Below, one piece after another: positions 19,843 to 29,082 of a stretch of 32,593 bases of DNA; positions within the stretch are counted from its first letter, which is position 1; every line of letters starts with the position of its first letter. Position numbers and translations under genes: made by a program. The stretch is from Chara braunii (Eukaryota > Streptophyta > Charophyceae > Charales > Characeae): assembly GCA_003427395.1 (NCBI GenBank), contig BFEA01000201.1:389804-422396 (forward strand), written 5' to 3'. The notes below the pieces were generated by a model. That model worked only from the letters and a program-made list of their open reading frames with translations. It was not told the origin of the DNA and did not search any database.

Positions 19843-20927
19843 GTTGCGACAGGGGAGATAGAAGGGGAAGAAGGCGACATGAAAGTTGAGGTGTAAGAGG
19901 AGAAGCAGGAGGAGAAGACTTTGAGAAGAGTGTTTTACGAGCGCCATGTCAATCCCTCGGAACACAAGGTTCAACCAATCATATTCGTCGCACGATAGGA
20001 AGGTCCTATCGAACCACGCACCTGATTGGCGAGAGGGAGTTATCGGGGGATCGACCGGGCGTCACACGCCAGACATAGAGGGTGAGAAGAGAAAAGGCGC
20101 GAGAGGTGGCACAAGACGGGTCCAATATTCAGATGATCAAGAAAGGGAAATGGGCGCGCGAAAGCAAGGCAGGAGAGAGAGAGAGGGAGAAGAAAAAACA
20201 GTTACGGGGAGAGAGAAAAAGGAGGGAGAAGGGAAGGGAGGCGCGGGAGGGAGCGATGCGGGGGACAGAGAGGAGGAAGCTTTTGCATGGACAGAGAGGA
20301 GGAAGCTTTTGCATGCACGTCGCCGTCAACAAAAAAAAGGAAAAGGCACCGAAACAGTTACAATTTGCTTCTATCCTAATTCAAAATTGAAATCACCATA
20401 TCCGCGCGCGAAAAAGCGACGCGGGAAAAGAAATTCCTACGCCTATTCGTGTTACGAGAGTTTTCCCCGACGCGCCCAAGAACATTCACACACCCAAAAA
20501 GGACACATCGAAGTTTTGCTTATCCCGGAATTCCCAACTACCGAGCCCAATTCCCAGTGCGCTCGCTAAGGCGCGCGTACATTCCCATGTATTTCCCGAC
20601 TTTGCCAGAAGAAAAACAGAACTCAGCAGTCGAAAAAGCTCTCAAAAAGGAAAATGCGGCACCCGAAAGCAAGAACTCAAAACGGGGTTTTCCTGGGGTT
20701 GGTATGATACAAGCAAAAGATAGGGTACAAAAGATAGCACGGGTTTGTGAAGTGGTTCGTCACATGCCTGCGACTGCTGGCCAGTAGATCCATAGGAGAG
20801 ATCCTCAATGTACCTGAAGATGGGGATGGAGGGGGTGCACTACGAAAAATATTGAGGATGCAGTGGAAGGGCCTCATGAGCACCCAAAAAAAAAAAAAAA
20901 AAAAAAAAAGGCGTTTGAAGGGAATGG

Positions 20928-21012
20928 AATGCTTCGGAATTGTGCATATAATGAAACATGGACTTGTCGTTGATTTCAGAGACTTCATGACGTGCGCCGG
21001 GTTCAGATCTGG
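20928..21012 (+). repeat. 85-bp repeat, copy 2 (right of the LTR element)
   Basis: This is the direct-orientation partner of 6511-6596, with scattered differences. It lies just after a run of 24 A at about 20886-20909. Between the LTR end and this copy (20765-20885) I see no gene. Confidence 0.6.
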
Positions 21013-21056
21013 ATGTGGCAACCATCAAAGCACAACCGGAAGGAGAAGTGTGGAAG

Positions 21057-21107
21057 GAGGGGTAGGGTAGGGTAGGGTAGGGTAGGGTAGGGTAGGGCAG
21101 GGCAGGA
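21057..21107 (+). repeat. GGGTA pentamer array
   Basis: Eight to nine tandem G-rich units, mostly GGGTA, ending in GGGCA variants. The array could fold as a G-quadruplex. It resembles telomeric DNA but is one base short of TTAGGG and two short of the plant TTTAGGG. Confidence 0.85.
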
Positions 21108-21147
21108 GGGGTGGCAGGGGGGAATCCTTGTGATCCCTACCCACAGG

Positions 21148-21274
21148 AGACATTTTGTGCTTTCAGATTAGAAGTCTGCGAGTGTAGCAAATGAGAGCCT
21201 GAATTCGCGTTTTTTTTCAGTTTACAAGTCTGAGCTAGACATTTTCTGCTTCCAGATTAGAAGTCTGTAAGTGT
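21148..21274 (+). repeat. 89-bp tandem duplication
   Basis: GACATTTT.TGCTT.CAGATTAGAAGTCTG..AGTGTA occurs at 21148-21186 and 21237-21274. Each unit also contains a short palindrome (AGATTAGAAGTCT). Confidence 0.65.
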
Positions 21275-21292
21275 ATGGAAAAAAAAAAAAAA

Positions 21293-22043
21293 NNNNNNNN
21301 NNNNNNNNNNNNNNNNNNNNNNNNNNNNNNNNNNNNNNNNNNNNNNNNNNNNNNNNNNNNNNNNNNNNNNNNNNNNNNNNNNNNNNNNNNNNNNNNNNNN
21401 NNNNNNNNNNNNNNNNNNNNNNNNNNNNNNNNNNNNNNNNNNNNNNNNNNNNNNNNNNNNNNNNNNNNNNNNNNNNNNNNNNNNNNNNNNNNNNNNNNNN
21501 NNNNNNNNNNNNNNNNNNNNNNNNNNNNNNNNNNNNNNNNNNNNNNNNNNNNNNNNNNNNNNNNNNNNNNNNNNNNNNNNNNNNNNNNNNNNNNNNNNNN
21601 NNNNNNNNNNNNNNNNNNNNNNNNNNNNNNNNNNNNNNNNNNNNNNNNNNNNNNNNNNNNNNNNNNNNNNNNNNNNNNNNNNNNNNNNNNNNNNNNNNNN
21701 NNNNNNNNNNNNNNNNNNNNNNNNNNNNNNNNNNNNNNNNNNNNNNNNNNNNNNNNNNNNNNNNNNNNNNNNNNNNNNNNNNNNNNNNNNNNNNNNNNNN
21801 NNNNNNNNNNNNNNNNNNNNNNNNNNNNNNNNNNNNNNNNNNNNNNNNNNNNNNNNNNNNNNNNNNNNNNNNNNNNNNNNNNNNNNNNNNNNNNNNNNNN
21901 NNNNNNNNNNNNNNNNNNNNNNNNNNNNNNNNNNNNNNNNNNNNNNNNNNNNNNNNNNNNNNNNNNNNNNNNNNNNNNNNNNNNNNNNNNNNNNNNNNNN
22001 NNNNNNNNNNNNNNNNNNNNNNNNNNNNNNNNNNNNNNNNNNN
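21293..22043. other. Assembly gap (751 N)
   Basis: The sequence is unknown. The gap is entered from an A run and left through a T-rich run, and it hides the upstream part of the LINE that follows. Confidence 0.99.
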
Positions 22044-22051
22044 TTTTTCTT

Positions 22052-22510
22052 TTTTTTTCATGGATTGCCCAAAGGCAAGATCCCTCTGGCAAACCCTAGA
22101 GCCATCATGGTTTAAAATCTCAGACTCTCCCCTTCTAATTAACCCCGCCACGCTTAGCCTATTCGTCGACCTCAATCAATCACCCCTGCTCAAAGGATTT
22201 GAAGCCTTCCTCGCATCTCAAATCAAGGAAAGCACCCTATGGGCCATATGGAAAAACCGATGCGACAACACCTTCGATGACCGACGCGCCACCCCCGACA
22301 ATCCACTCGTCACTATTCAACGACTAATAGACACCGAAATCCACGCCCTATGGAAAAAGCAACTCAAGAATCTCCCTACTGATCCAGACAAAAAAAAAAA
22401 AAAAAAAAAATCCAAAATTCTCCTTCTCCAAACTAGGTAATGGGCTACTCGGCACAATTAACAACGACAGGCTAATTCTGAAAAATTGGCTAACCATAAC
22501 ACAGATATAA
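22052..22510 (+). pseudogene. LINE ORF2 C-terminus (RT-associated zinc-binding region)
   Basis: FFMDCPKARSLWQTLEP matches the 'FxxCPxARxxW' core of the zinc-binding domain at the end of plant LINE ORF2, followed by LWAIWKNRCDNTFDD, another hallmark of that region. The frame from 22060 is broken by an A run (22390-22410). After it, another frame continues with KFSFSKLGNGLLG and ends at TAA 22508-22510. Removing 22387-22414 rejoins the two frames exactly, so the A run is a later insertion. Confidence 0.8.
22382..22414 (+). mobile_element. Poly(A) insertion with 5-bp direct repeat, inside LINE ORF2
   Basis: ATCCA (22382-22386), then GAC plus A21, then ATCCA (22410-22414). The 28 extra bases disrupt the LINE reading frame, which is continuous without them. 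Confidence 0.6.
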
Positions 22511-22958
22511 AGCTTCCACACAACCCCCACACCCCACATTCAATCAGCCCCAATCCACCCTATCACTACTCACCCACCACCGATCCATTTAAGACCCCTC
22601 GCCCCCCACCAGAACTACCCCTTCCCCTCATCATGCACCCCACACCCTCAACCGTCCGCCCCCACATCAACTCAACCCCCGTCAAGCCACCCGCTAAACC
22701 CTCTCCACCCCTCCCCCCCCACTCCCTCCTTACAATACTCGGTACATCACGATAAACTCACATTCCCAAACCCAGCCACCCCCCAAAACATAACACCCTC
22801 CCTGCCAAAATCACTCTCACCTTAAACCCAACAATCCCCTTCAAGAGGCATCTAACTAACCTCATCAAGTCAAGTTACAGCCATGGTCCCCGAAGACTAG
22901 TCAAAGACACGGACGTACCAAGTCAGGGTTTAGGGTTCTAGCAATAGCTACGCGACAA

Positions 22959-22994
22959 TCGTATGAACCAGGCCGAAGCGCCTGGATCATACGA
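22959..22994 (+). other. LINE 3' stem-loop
   Basis: A 15-base stem (TCGTATGAACCAGGC with GCCTGGATCATACGA, one mismatch) closes a short loop. It lies about 30 bases before the A-rich tail. A 3' stem-loop is the usual recognition site for RT in stringent LINEs. Confidence 0.75.
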
Positions 22995-23069
22995 CATTAG
23001 GCTGCCTGTGTTCTTTAAAAAGAAAAAGAAAAAAAAAAGAGGAAAAAAAAAAAAAAAAAAAAAAAAAAA

Positions 23070-23316
23070 CCCAGCTACGTGACAAATCCAGGTTCGCAGT
23101 AACACAGGCTAACTTAGGCAGGGGTGAAGGGTGGTACATCCTTCCCTAGGGAAGTAATCAATGCCGTCCTTCGGGCAGCCACACCACAAGGGGGAGGAGC
23201 GTGAGCGTGTATATCTTGTAATCTTCTCCATCTTGCCGGTGGAATAGGAACCGGACTGACGCTAAGGAGCCGGAACCATAAGGTTCGGTTAAAAAAAAAA
23301 AAAAAAAAAAAAAAAA
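23070..23316 (+). repeat. Second poly(A)-ended unit, unclassified
   Basis: The unit follows the LINE tail and ends in A26 (23291-23316). Just before the tail a small hairpin forms (CCGGAACC ATAA GGTTCGG, about 23268-23287). It contains the short match to repeat R at about 23145-23170. It could be a SINE or a truncated LINE; no clear RNA polymerase III boxes were found. Confidence 0.5.
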
Positions 23317-23726
23317 CAGCTGACGGAGAAAAACACGCCATTCTTCCTAACCATATTAAAAAGTACTGACATCCCGAATTCGCGTTTTTTTCATTCGTTT
23401 TTACTTTCCTGCATTCCACAAACTGCACAGCGCTTCCCTCCATGACGCTCCCTGCCCTCCCGTGCATACCATTGGCTCGTCAAACTTCAGGACAAGAGCT
23501 TACTTGCTCCATCTGTCAGCACGAAGGGAGTGAAGGAAGTAGCGGAAACGCCGGAAAGCTGCCAGGGGTAGAGGAGGGGGGACAGCAAAAGGAGCAAGAC
23601 ATAATGATTCTACAAAAACAACCCTCCAGCCCGCACTCATATCACCCCTCTAACTCCACAACAGATGACTTCCTGGACTGCCCCTGCTTCCTGACCACTG
23701 CTCACCCAGGACAGGCACATGCCAAA

Positions 23727-23729
<3 letters not shown>

Positions 23730-23803
<74 letters not shown>
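23730..23803. repeat. (TC)n microsatellite
   Basis: An uninterrupted dinucleotide run of about 37 units. Confidence 0.98.
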
Positions 23804-23806
<3 letters not shown>

Positions 23807-23955
23807 GCTTGACTCTTCTTCCATCTGATATCTCTTTCCTCGTTCAGACCAACCAGATTGCTTTTACAATTCCAAACCCTTAGGGGAATACATCCGAAAG
23901 GACTGAAACCAAATTTCCCATCTCAACATGATCAGACATGTAGATTGCATCATTT

Positions 23956-23993
23956 GCACCCGATTGTTTTTTTTTTTTTTTTTGGCACCTGAT
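23956..23993. mobile_element. Poly(T) insertion with 9-bp direct repeats
   Basis: GCACCCGAT (23956-23964) and GCACCTGAT (23985-23993) flank TG, T17 (23967-23983) and G. There is one mismatch in nine bases. Confidence 0.5.
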
Positions 23994-24233
23994 GATTGTC
24001 TCTGCCTTATGCAAGCGTTGACTACCAACAGGTGCATCGGTGCACAAAAAGTGGCAAACGGAGGGAAGAACAATAAAGTCTTTTCGTGTCGACGAGTAGG
24101 GCATTCGCTGCGGGGAATTCAGGCCACCCACTGAGCTTCTTCTTCTTCTCTTCTTTTTCGCAGATCTAGAATGCAAGAAAAACTTCCAGACTGTATAGAG
24201 AGCAAGAAAACTGTGACGGCAATAGGAAGAATG

Positions 24234-26441
24234 TCACTTGGTGGAGTTTCCCAACAGATGCAACAGATCACCAACAAGATAGAGTGACCCAGTTACAAGG
24301 ACATGTACATGGATGGAAGGATTCTCCCTTGCAGATTGCCGGAGCGATTCTAAGGTTTCAGAAAGGGACCCTATAACTGAGCTTCTTGACCCCCGGCTAA
24401 ATGGCTCCAAAGCGGACGAGGTGGGGGCGGGGATGGCCTCAGAGGGGGAGAGGGGTGAGTGCAGAGTAGCAGCATGCGAGGAGGGTGTGGACGTATGGGG
24501 GGGATCGCTGGCGCACAAACGAGATGGCGGTGAATTAGCAGGTGTTTGACAATTCGCAGGTGCGTTTGCTGCCCCGTGATCGCCAGACAGAAGGATTGGA
24601 GAATATAAGTGGAGATGCTCATCCCAGCAGCTTTTGATCTGATTCTGCCAACTGAGATCGGCGGTCGTAGACAGCGGATCGGAGAGCCCTCGCAAAACGG
24701 TGAAGCTACTTTCTGATGGGGTAAATATAGCTCTATGGAATGCTAAACCACGGTTGGTTACTACTGAGAGAAGGGAAGGGAAGAGCTTGTTCGGGTCCCT
24801 CTTCGAGAGGCAGTTAAAGAGCAGGACCCTTTGATGTTGCTGCTTATCCACACCGTCGTTGCCACTCCTATTGTCCTCCACCTCCTCCCCTCCTCCTCCT
24901 CCTCCTCCTCCTCCTCCTCCTCCTCCTCCACTCTCTCTCCTGCTGCTGTTGGCAATGACCTCGTCACAAAACCATTCCGCACAAGCACTTAAACTCTCTG
25001 GCGAGTGCGCTCCATCAAGATAAAATGTTAAGTTCCTAATTTTTCTCACCGTTGGATTCCCATCGCCATCGCCACTCGTAGTCAAGGACATGCTACTGTT
25101 GTCACCCCTGTCCCCCTCCTCTACAGACACAGCTGCAACAGAATCGACCGCAGTTGCAGTTGCTTCCACTCCCCTCCCCCCTTTCCCTTCATTACTTGGC
25201 CCCTGCAAAGACGCTGCTGCATTAACGACAACCTCGTCGTGCACAACATGTGCTCGTCCAGGCCACTTCGCCTCAGCCAGACCTCGTGCAAACATATCAG
25301 GGAGACGGCCTTCCATCAGTGCGAATTCCAAATTCCGCGCACACTCTCTATGCCCTGCCCTTTCCATCCACTTGCCACACAAAGCAACTGCCAGTCCTGC
25401 ATTCACATCTTGATGTTTCCCCGCAATTCCCAGCTTAAACGCCCCCGAGCCTTTGTCTTTCTCCACTGACGTGCCTCCTCCTCCTCCTCCTCCTCCTGCT
25501 GGTTCTCTACCTGTTGCTTCTCTACCTGCTGGTCCAGATAACCTACCAGTGCTTGCTGAGGAGTGGAGTGTACCAGCTCTTCTTTGGGAAAGGAGGGATG
25601 ACAGCGGTGGCGCGAGCTCCAAAGGAATGCCTAACTCACGTGCTCTCGCCTCCAGGGTAGCCATACCCCCTTCCAGCTGCGAGCAGGTGATGGCAGGCAC
25701 ACCCCTCTTGAAAATCCCGCCCTTCTCAGCGGCGATTAATTCAATGGTGTCGCCTAGAATTTCAGTGTGGTCAAATCCCAAGGAAGTAACCCCGCAGACA
25801 GCTGGCGAACGGACAACGTTTGTACAGTCCAGTCGTCCTCCTATGCCTACTTCCAGAATGGCGACATCGACTTTCTGTTCGGCGAACATTCGAAGCGCTA
25901 GTAGCGTCATAAATTTGAAGAACCCGGGCATCGGCAACGACCCCGACCTTGATCTCGACTCTAGTCTGTCCCAACACCACCAGAAATGATCACTGAACAA
26001 CGACTTGGAGACCATTTGTCCATCGAACCGGATACGTTCTCGCAGGTCTAGAAGATGCGGCGATGTAAATAATCCTGTCCGAAATCCAGAGTGTCGCAGA
26101 ATGCTCTCCGTGAAGCAGCAGGTAGATCCTTTTCCCTTAGTGCCTGCCACGTGAATCACACTCAAATTATCGATCGCCGAATCTAAATTTAGCGCTTCCA
26201 CGTATCCTGCCATACGTAGGTTGACCTCCGGACGCGTCTTGTACTCGTCTGGCGGTGCGATCTTATCCGGTCCCAATGACATTAATGCCTTCAAGGCAGA
26301 ATCGTATGCGCGAGCCATGCTGCCCGAATCTGCAGTTGTTGACTGTACAGCTGCAGATGACGAGGAGGGCCTGACGCCTGACATCATCCCTGTCAGCAGC
26401 TTGCTGGCCACTGGCCTGGCTGTGAAGCTCATCACCAGCAT
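24234..26441 (-). CDS. FPGS: Folylpolyglutamate synthase
   Basis: The enzyme adds glutamates to tetrahydrofolates using ATP, which keeps folates in the cell and its organelles. Numbered from ATG 26441 (735 residues): P-loop HVAGTKGKGSTC at about 97-108; TSPHLLDLRERIR at 126-138; ILEVGIGGRLDCTN at 195-208; LGFDHTEILG and AAEKGGIFK at 221-245; GIAGKHQDVNAG at 338-349; WPGR at 393-396; C-domain YLDGAHSPES at 474-483; FNCLSKRDP at 542-550. These are the ordered signatures of the family. The frame is open further upstream, but only from a TTG and through a poly-Phe stretch made by a T run, so I take the first ATG. Residues 1-40 are Ser/Arg-rich and could be a transit peptide. It is longer than usual for the family because of Gly-rich low-complexity inserts (about 316-324 and 505-518) and a Ser/Pro-rich part near 615-680. 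No intron interrupts it. Confidence 0.92.
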   Translation of the reverse strand: MLVMSFTARPVASKLLTGMMSGVRPSSSSAAVQSTTADSGSMARAYDSALKALMSLGPDKIAPPDEYKTRPEVNLRMAGYVEALNLDSAIDNLSVIHVAGTKGKGSTCCFTESILRHSGFRTGLFTSPHLLDLRERIRFDGQMVSKSLFSDHFWWCWDRLESRSRSGSLPMPGFFKFMTLLALRMFAEQKVDVAILEVGIGGRLDCTNVVRSPAVCGVTSLGFDHTEILGDTIELIAAEKGGIFKRGVPAITCSQLEGGMATLEARARELGIPLELAPPLSSLLSQRRAGTLHSSASTGRLSGPAGREATGREPAGGGGGGGGTSVEKDKGSGAFKLGIAGKHQDVNAGLAVALCGKWMERAGHRECARNLEFALMEGRLPDMFARGLAEAKWPGRAHVVHDEVVVNAAASLQGPSNEGKGGRGVEATATAVDSVAAVSVEEGDRGDNSSMSLTTSGDGDGNPTVRKIRNLTFYLDGAHSPESLSACAEWFCDEVIANSSRRESGGGGGGGGGGGGGGEEVEDNRSGNDGVDKQQHQRVLLFNCLSKRDPNKLFPSLLSVVTNRGLAFHRAIFTPSESSFTVLRGLSDPLSTTADLSWQNQIKSCWDEHLHLYSPILLSGDHGAANAPANCQTPANSPPSRLCASDPPHTSTPSSHAATLHSPLSPSEAIPAPTSSALEPFSRGSRSSVIGSLSETLESLRQSARENPSIHVHVLVTGSLYLVGDLLHLLGNSTK

Positions 26442-26734
26442 TCTCCTGCGTGCCAAGGCATCACAAACTTCGCTAGTTAGACTCACAACCAAAAAAAAAA
26501 AAAAAAAAAAAACCTCAGAAGAAGAATGTCTCCGAACGATGGGAAGGGAAAAGGAAACCCCACAGGTGAGATGATGCTTCAAGCATCCATTACTACTGTC
26601 TTCCCCCCAAGAGAAGGTACGGTCATATTAGCCGTATATGGATATACCTTTCAGTCCAGATGCAGCGAAAATGACCGCATACGCTATATTCATGTGAAGA
26701 CGGTAGAGTTGTTTGAGGGAAAAAAAAAAGAGGA
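26442..26734. other. 5' flank of FPGS with A run and diverged hairpin arm
   Basis: An A22 run (26491-26512; T run in the gene's sense) lies about 50 bases upstream of the ATG. CGCAG/GAG just before the ATG could be a 3' splice site after that pyrimidine tract, which would put an upstream exon beyond. Positions about 26600-26639 resemble one arm of the hairpin at 31890-32000 (shared TCTTCCCCC and GTACGGTCAT). Confidence 0.4.
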
Positions 26735-27576
26735 GGGAAAATTTTCGAAATGCCCCTGAAGTTTGCATTTTTTTGCGGCATGCCTCGCTGATGGCCGACT
26801 TACCCTGTTATGCCCCTCGGGCCTATGAAATTTTTCGCAGGCCCCTGTCAGCATGGGCGTAACTTTCCGATATGCCCTTACTGGACCGCTGGTGGTGTTT
26901 CGTCGGTCCGTCCTTGAAATGCCCTCACGAGGGCCACACATCTTTCTGTGATGCCCTTGCAGCAGTGGCGGCAGGAATCCGAACTCCAAAATGGTAGCTA
27001 TTTCACGCGCCGCCACCCAAAAATGGTGCAGCAGTCAGTCTTCCACTTCGCCGCGCCATGGATCGCTGCTCCCTCCTCCTCCACCCATGCTCATCGCCCT
27101 CCTCCCTCCTCCCATATCCATGCTCGTCGCTCTCCTCTCTTCTCCGCCAGCCTCCATCCTCTATCCTCGTGCATCATCGTAGTCCTTGTCCTCCCTACTC
27201 CTCTTCGCTCCTCTTCCCTCGTTCCTCCCTTGTCCAACATCGTCATAGTCCTTGTCCTCCGTGTTCCTCTTCCCCCCCCTTCCCTCCTCTTCCCGCATGT
27301 GGACTGCGAGTGTCAACAATGGCGACAGGGGCGTGCTGGAAAGATGGACGGTAAGAGCATATTCTGCTGGTTCTCAACAGGCAGCCGGTAGGGGCATACT
27401 GAAAATTTGGTACCGGTACCGGTAGGGGCATATGAAACATGTTTGAGGCCCAAATGACGCCAGGGGGTTTCTGGAAACATCAATTGTCGTCAGAGCGGCA
27501 CGACAAGGTAAGTCGGCCGTCAGAGGGGCATGCCGCAAATAAATGCAAACTTCAGGGGCATTTCGAAAATTTTCCC
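26735..27576. mobile_element. 842-bp terminal-inverted-repeat element (non-autonomous DNA transposon)
   Basis: The ends are GGGAAAATTTTCGAAATGCC... and its reverse complement ...GGCATTTCGAAAATTTTCCC. The inverted repeats extend about 85 bases with few mismatches (one in the first 47). Inside them, ATGCCCCT-type motifs recur about every 50-60 bases on both sides. Both flanks are A-rich with GAGA/GAGG nearby, so the target duplication cannot be read. The centre (27000-27320) is low-complexity CT-rich DNA. No transposase is present. Long terminal repeats suggest a Mutator-like element, but that is not proven. Confidence 0.75.
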
Positions 27577-27683
27577 AAAAAAAAAAAAAGAGATGATTCT
27601 TCATTAATCTCCACCAGTAGGGCACCTCACCTGGGGTTTGCCTCAATGCCTACTAATAAAAAACTGGGACTTTTGCCGCTGCT

Positions 27684-27813
27684 CCCTAGACGAAATTGCA
27701 GTCAGATACATCCAGGAGCGACCGTAATAATTGTGTTCTTCTTGTTCCCCCAAAGAAAGAACAATGAGGGCTTCCCTGGACGAGATTGCAGTCAGATACA
27801 TCCAGGAGCGACC
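27684..27813 (+). repeat. Direct duplication of a 38-bp motif
   Basis: GACGA.ATTGCAGTCAGATACATCCAGGAGCGACC occurs at 27688-27723 and 27779-27813. An inverted, more diverged copy is at about 28917-28964, where ACGGTCGCTCC and ATGTATCTGACTGCAATT are conserved. Confidence 0.75.
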
Positions 27814-27986
27814 AACATCCGTTGTTGCCTCAGAGCACCTGAGACAGCACGTACGACCTGTTTCGCTTTGGCGATCTGTTTTGCTGTCTTCAAATGGTCT
27901 CGTCGTATGCCATTTTGATCTCGATCAGATTCTCTATTCCACCTCTAATTGGTACCCAGGGCAATCAAGCCTGGCAGGCAGTAGTC

Positions 27987-28237
27987 TACTCAATGTACTC
28001 ATACAACTCAGACACAATTCAGACACTCAGACACAATTCGGGCACTGTACTCATACAACTCAGACTCAATTCAGACTCTCAGNGACTCAATGTACTCATA
28101 CAACTCAGACTCAATTCAGACTCTCAGACTCAATGTACTCATACAACTCAGACACAATTCAGACACTCAGACACAATTTGGGCGATGTACTCATACAACT
28201 CAGACACAATTCAGACACTCAGACTCAATGTACTCAA
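27987..28237 (+). repeat. Minisatellite of about 45-55 bp units
   Basis: TGTACTCATACAACTCAGAC occurs five times with variable ACACAATTC/ACTCAATTC spacers. An N at 28083 sits inside a repeated stretch, so the copy number in the assembly is unreliable. Confidence 0.9.
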
Positions 28238-29082
28238 GGCTGGCAGGCTGGAAGCTGGACCCTTTTTCCAGCAGGTGATGCTCCCCCACTAATAGATGCA
28301 CCCTCTCCTATTGTTTGAGAAGAGGTGGCTGCTCGTATCAACACCTCTAACATCCAAAAGGGAGCTGCGTTTTCTTATTAAAAACACAAACAAACAAAAG
28401 GATTTTGATCCTGTTAGCTGATTAGGAAGGGAGGTGGCATAATTTTAGCTCCCCCCTCCCAACCTGCCCACCCCAACCCACCCCACCCCAACCCACCCCC
28501 CAAAGTCCGGAAAAAAAAAAGAGCAGGAGATCAAACCCCCACGGGCGTGTCACCCACACTAGAACCCTCCTGAATGGAACTGGAATTACGTCCAGATCCG
28601 TTCAAAAACGTCCTTGTATGAGTATATGCTGTGTACAGCATCAACATCCAACCACACTGCCGTATCAGAGCCTTCATTTCTTTCTCTTTCTTCTTTCTCC
28701 TTTCTCCTTTCTTCTTTCTCTTTCTTCTTTCTCTTTCTTCTTTCTTTTTTCTCTTTCTCTTTCTCTTTCTCTTTCTCTTTCTCGATTTAAAAAAAAAAAA
28801 AAAATCCTAGATGAATTGATATGACCCATTCCACGAGAAGTCTCTGTGTGCTACCGCCCCCTCTTTTATACCTCCTCGTTTATTTTTAACCTTCTCTGCT
28901 CTCACATTACATCCAAGACCACAATTACGGTCGCTCCCGCATGTATCTGACTGCAATTGCGTCCACCTGCTCGCACATTCACATTCTCCCCTATCTCTTG
29001 TTCCATCTTACCATCCCCCCATGCCCTCGTCCAACTATTGGTCGCGATAACAGCACCCCTCCAAGAGTGGGATCTCACCCCT
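28238..29082. other. Low-complexity DNA, no gene
   Basis: This contains a C-rich tract (28443-28502; G-rich, quadruplex-prone on the minus strand), a TTTCTC-type pyrimidine tract (28676-28782), an A run (about 28788-28803) and the inverted motif copy at 28917-28975. No coding frame is convincing. Confidence 0.55.
28917..28975 (-). repeat. Inverted copy of the 27684-27738 motif
   Basis: Its reverse complement matches 27680-27738 (CACAATTA, CGGTCGCTCC and ATGTATCTGACTGCAATT). The two copies could be terminal inverted repeats of an element of about 1.3 kb containing the minisatellite. Confidence 0.5.

Larger units (their letters stand above)
6768..20764 (-). mobile_element. Ty3/gypsy-type LTR retrotransposon with PHD finger and extra ORFs
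   Basis: The element reads right to left: 5' LTR (20764-17975), primer-binding site, gag, nucleocapsid knuckle, protease, RT, RNase H, PHD finger, integrase, three extra frames, spacer, 3' LTR (9493-6768). The RT-RNase H-integrase order is that of the Ty3/gypsy group. The outer ends are TGTGACG...CGTCACA, flanked by TGCC on both sides (a possible 4-base target duplication, or 6 bases if TGCCTG is taken). gag-pol carries at least nine stops and about five frameshifts, so this copy cannot make an intact polyprotein. No chromodomain is seen after integrase. Confidence 0.9.
17975..20764 (-). repeat. 5' LTR (right copy)
   Basis: Starts TGTGACGAACC at 20764 in the sense direction and ends at the primer-binding site. 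It is longer than the left copy because a 74-base segment (18368-18441) is repeated after an N at 18442, probably an unmerged contig overlap. With the TATA box at 19836-19842, U3 would be about 0.95 kb and R-U5 about 1.8 kb. From 18347 to 20408 it is identical to the left LTR apart from that duplication, Ns included; substitutions occur only outside that block. Confidence 0.92.
22044..23069 (+). mobile_element. 3' end of a LINE (non-LTR retrotransposon)
   Basis: The order fits a LINE 3' end: C-terminus of ORF2, a strand-asymmetric C/A-rich 3' UTR (22511-22900), a stem-loop, AGGCTGCCTGTGTTCTTTAA, and an A-rich tail ending in an A run at 23043-23069. The 5' part lies in the gap. Confidence 0.8.
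23317..24233. other. Region 3' of FPGS, no clear gene
   Basis: A short plus-strand frame (23442-23729, 95 codons) has no recognisable domain. A (TC)n microsatellite lies at 23730-23803. The 3' UTR of the minus-strand synthase gene must lie in the right part of this stretch; I found no certain polyadenylation signal. Confidence 0.4.

Noticed and set aside
21222-22440. Long frames spanning the N gap
   Set aside because: They are open only because Ns cannot encode stops.
23967-24233. Poly(A) tail (minus strand) downstream of FPGS, suggesting a processed retrogene
   Set aside because: The run is bracketed by its own direct repeats, so it looks like a separate insertion and not the tail of this gene.
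24313-26574. Plus-strand frames opposite FPGS
   Set aside because: They are shadows of the minus-strand gene; only the minus frame carries the enzyme's motifs.
27987-28237. CRISPR-like array
   Set aside because: Units vary in length, spacers are near-identical, and the window is eukaryotic; it is a minisatellite.
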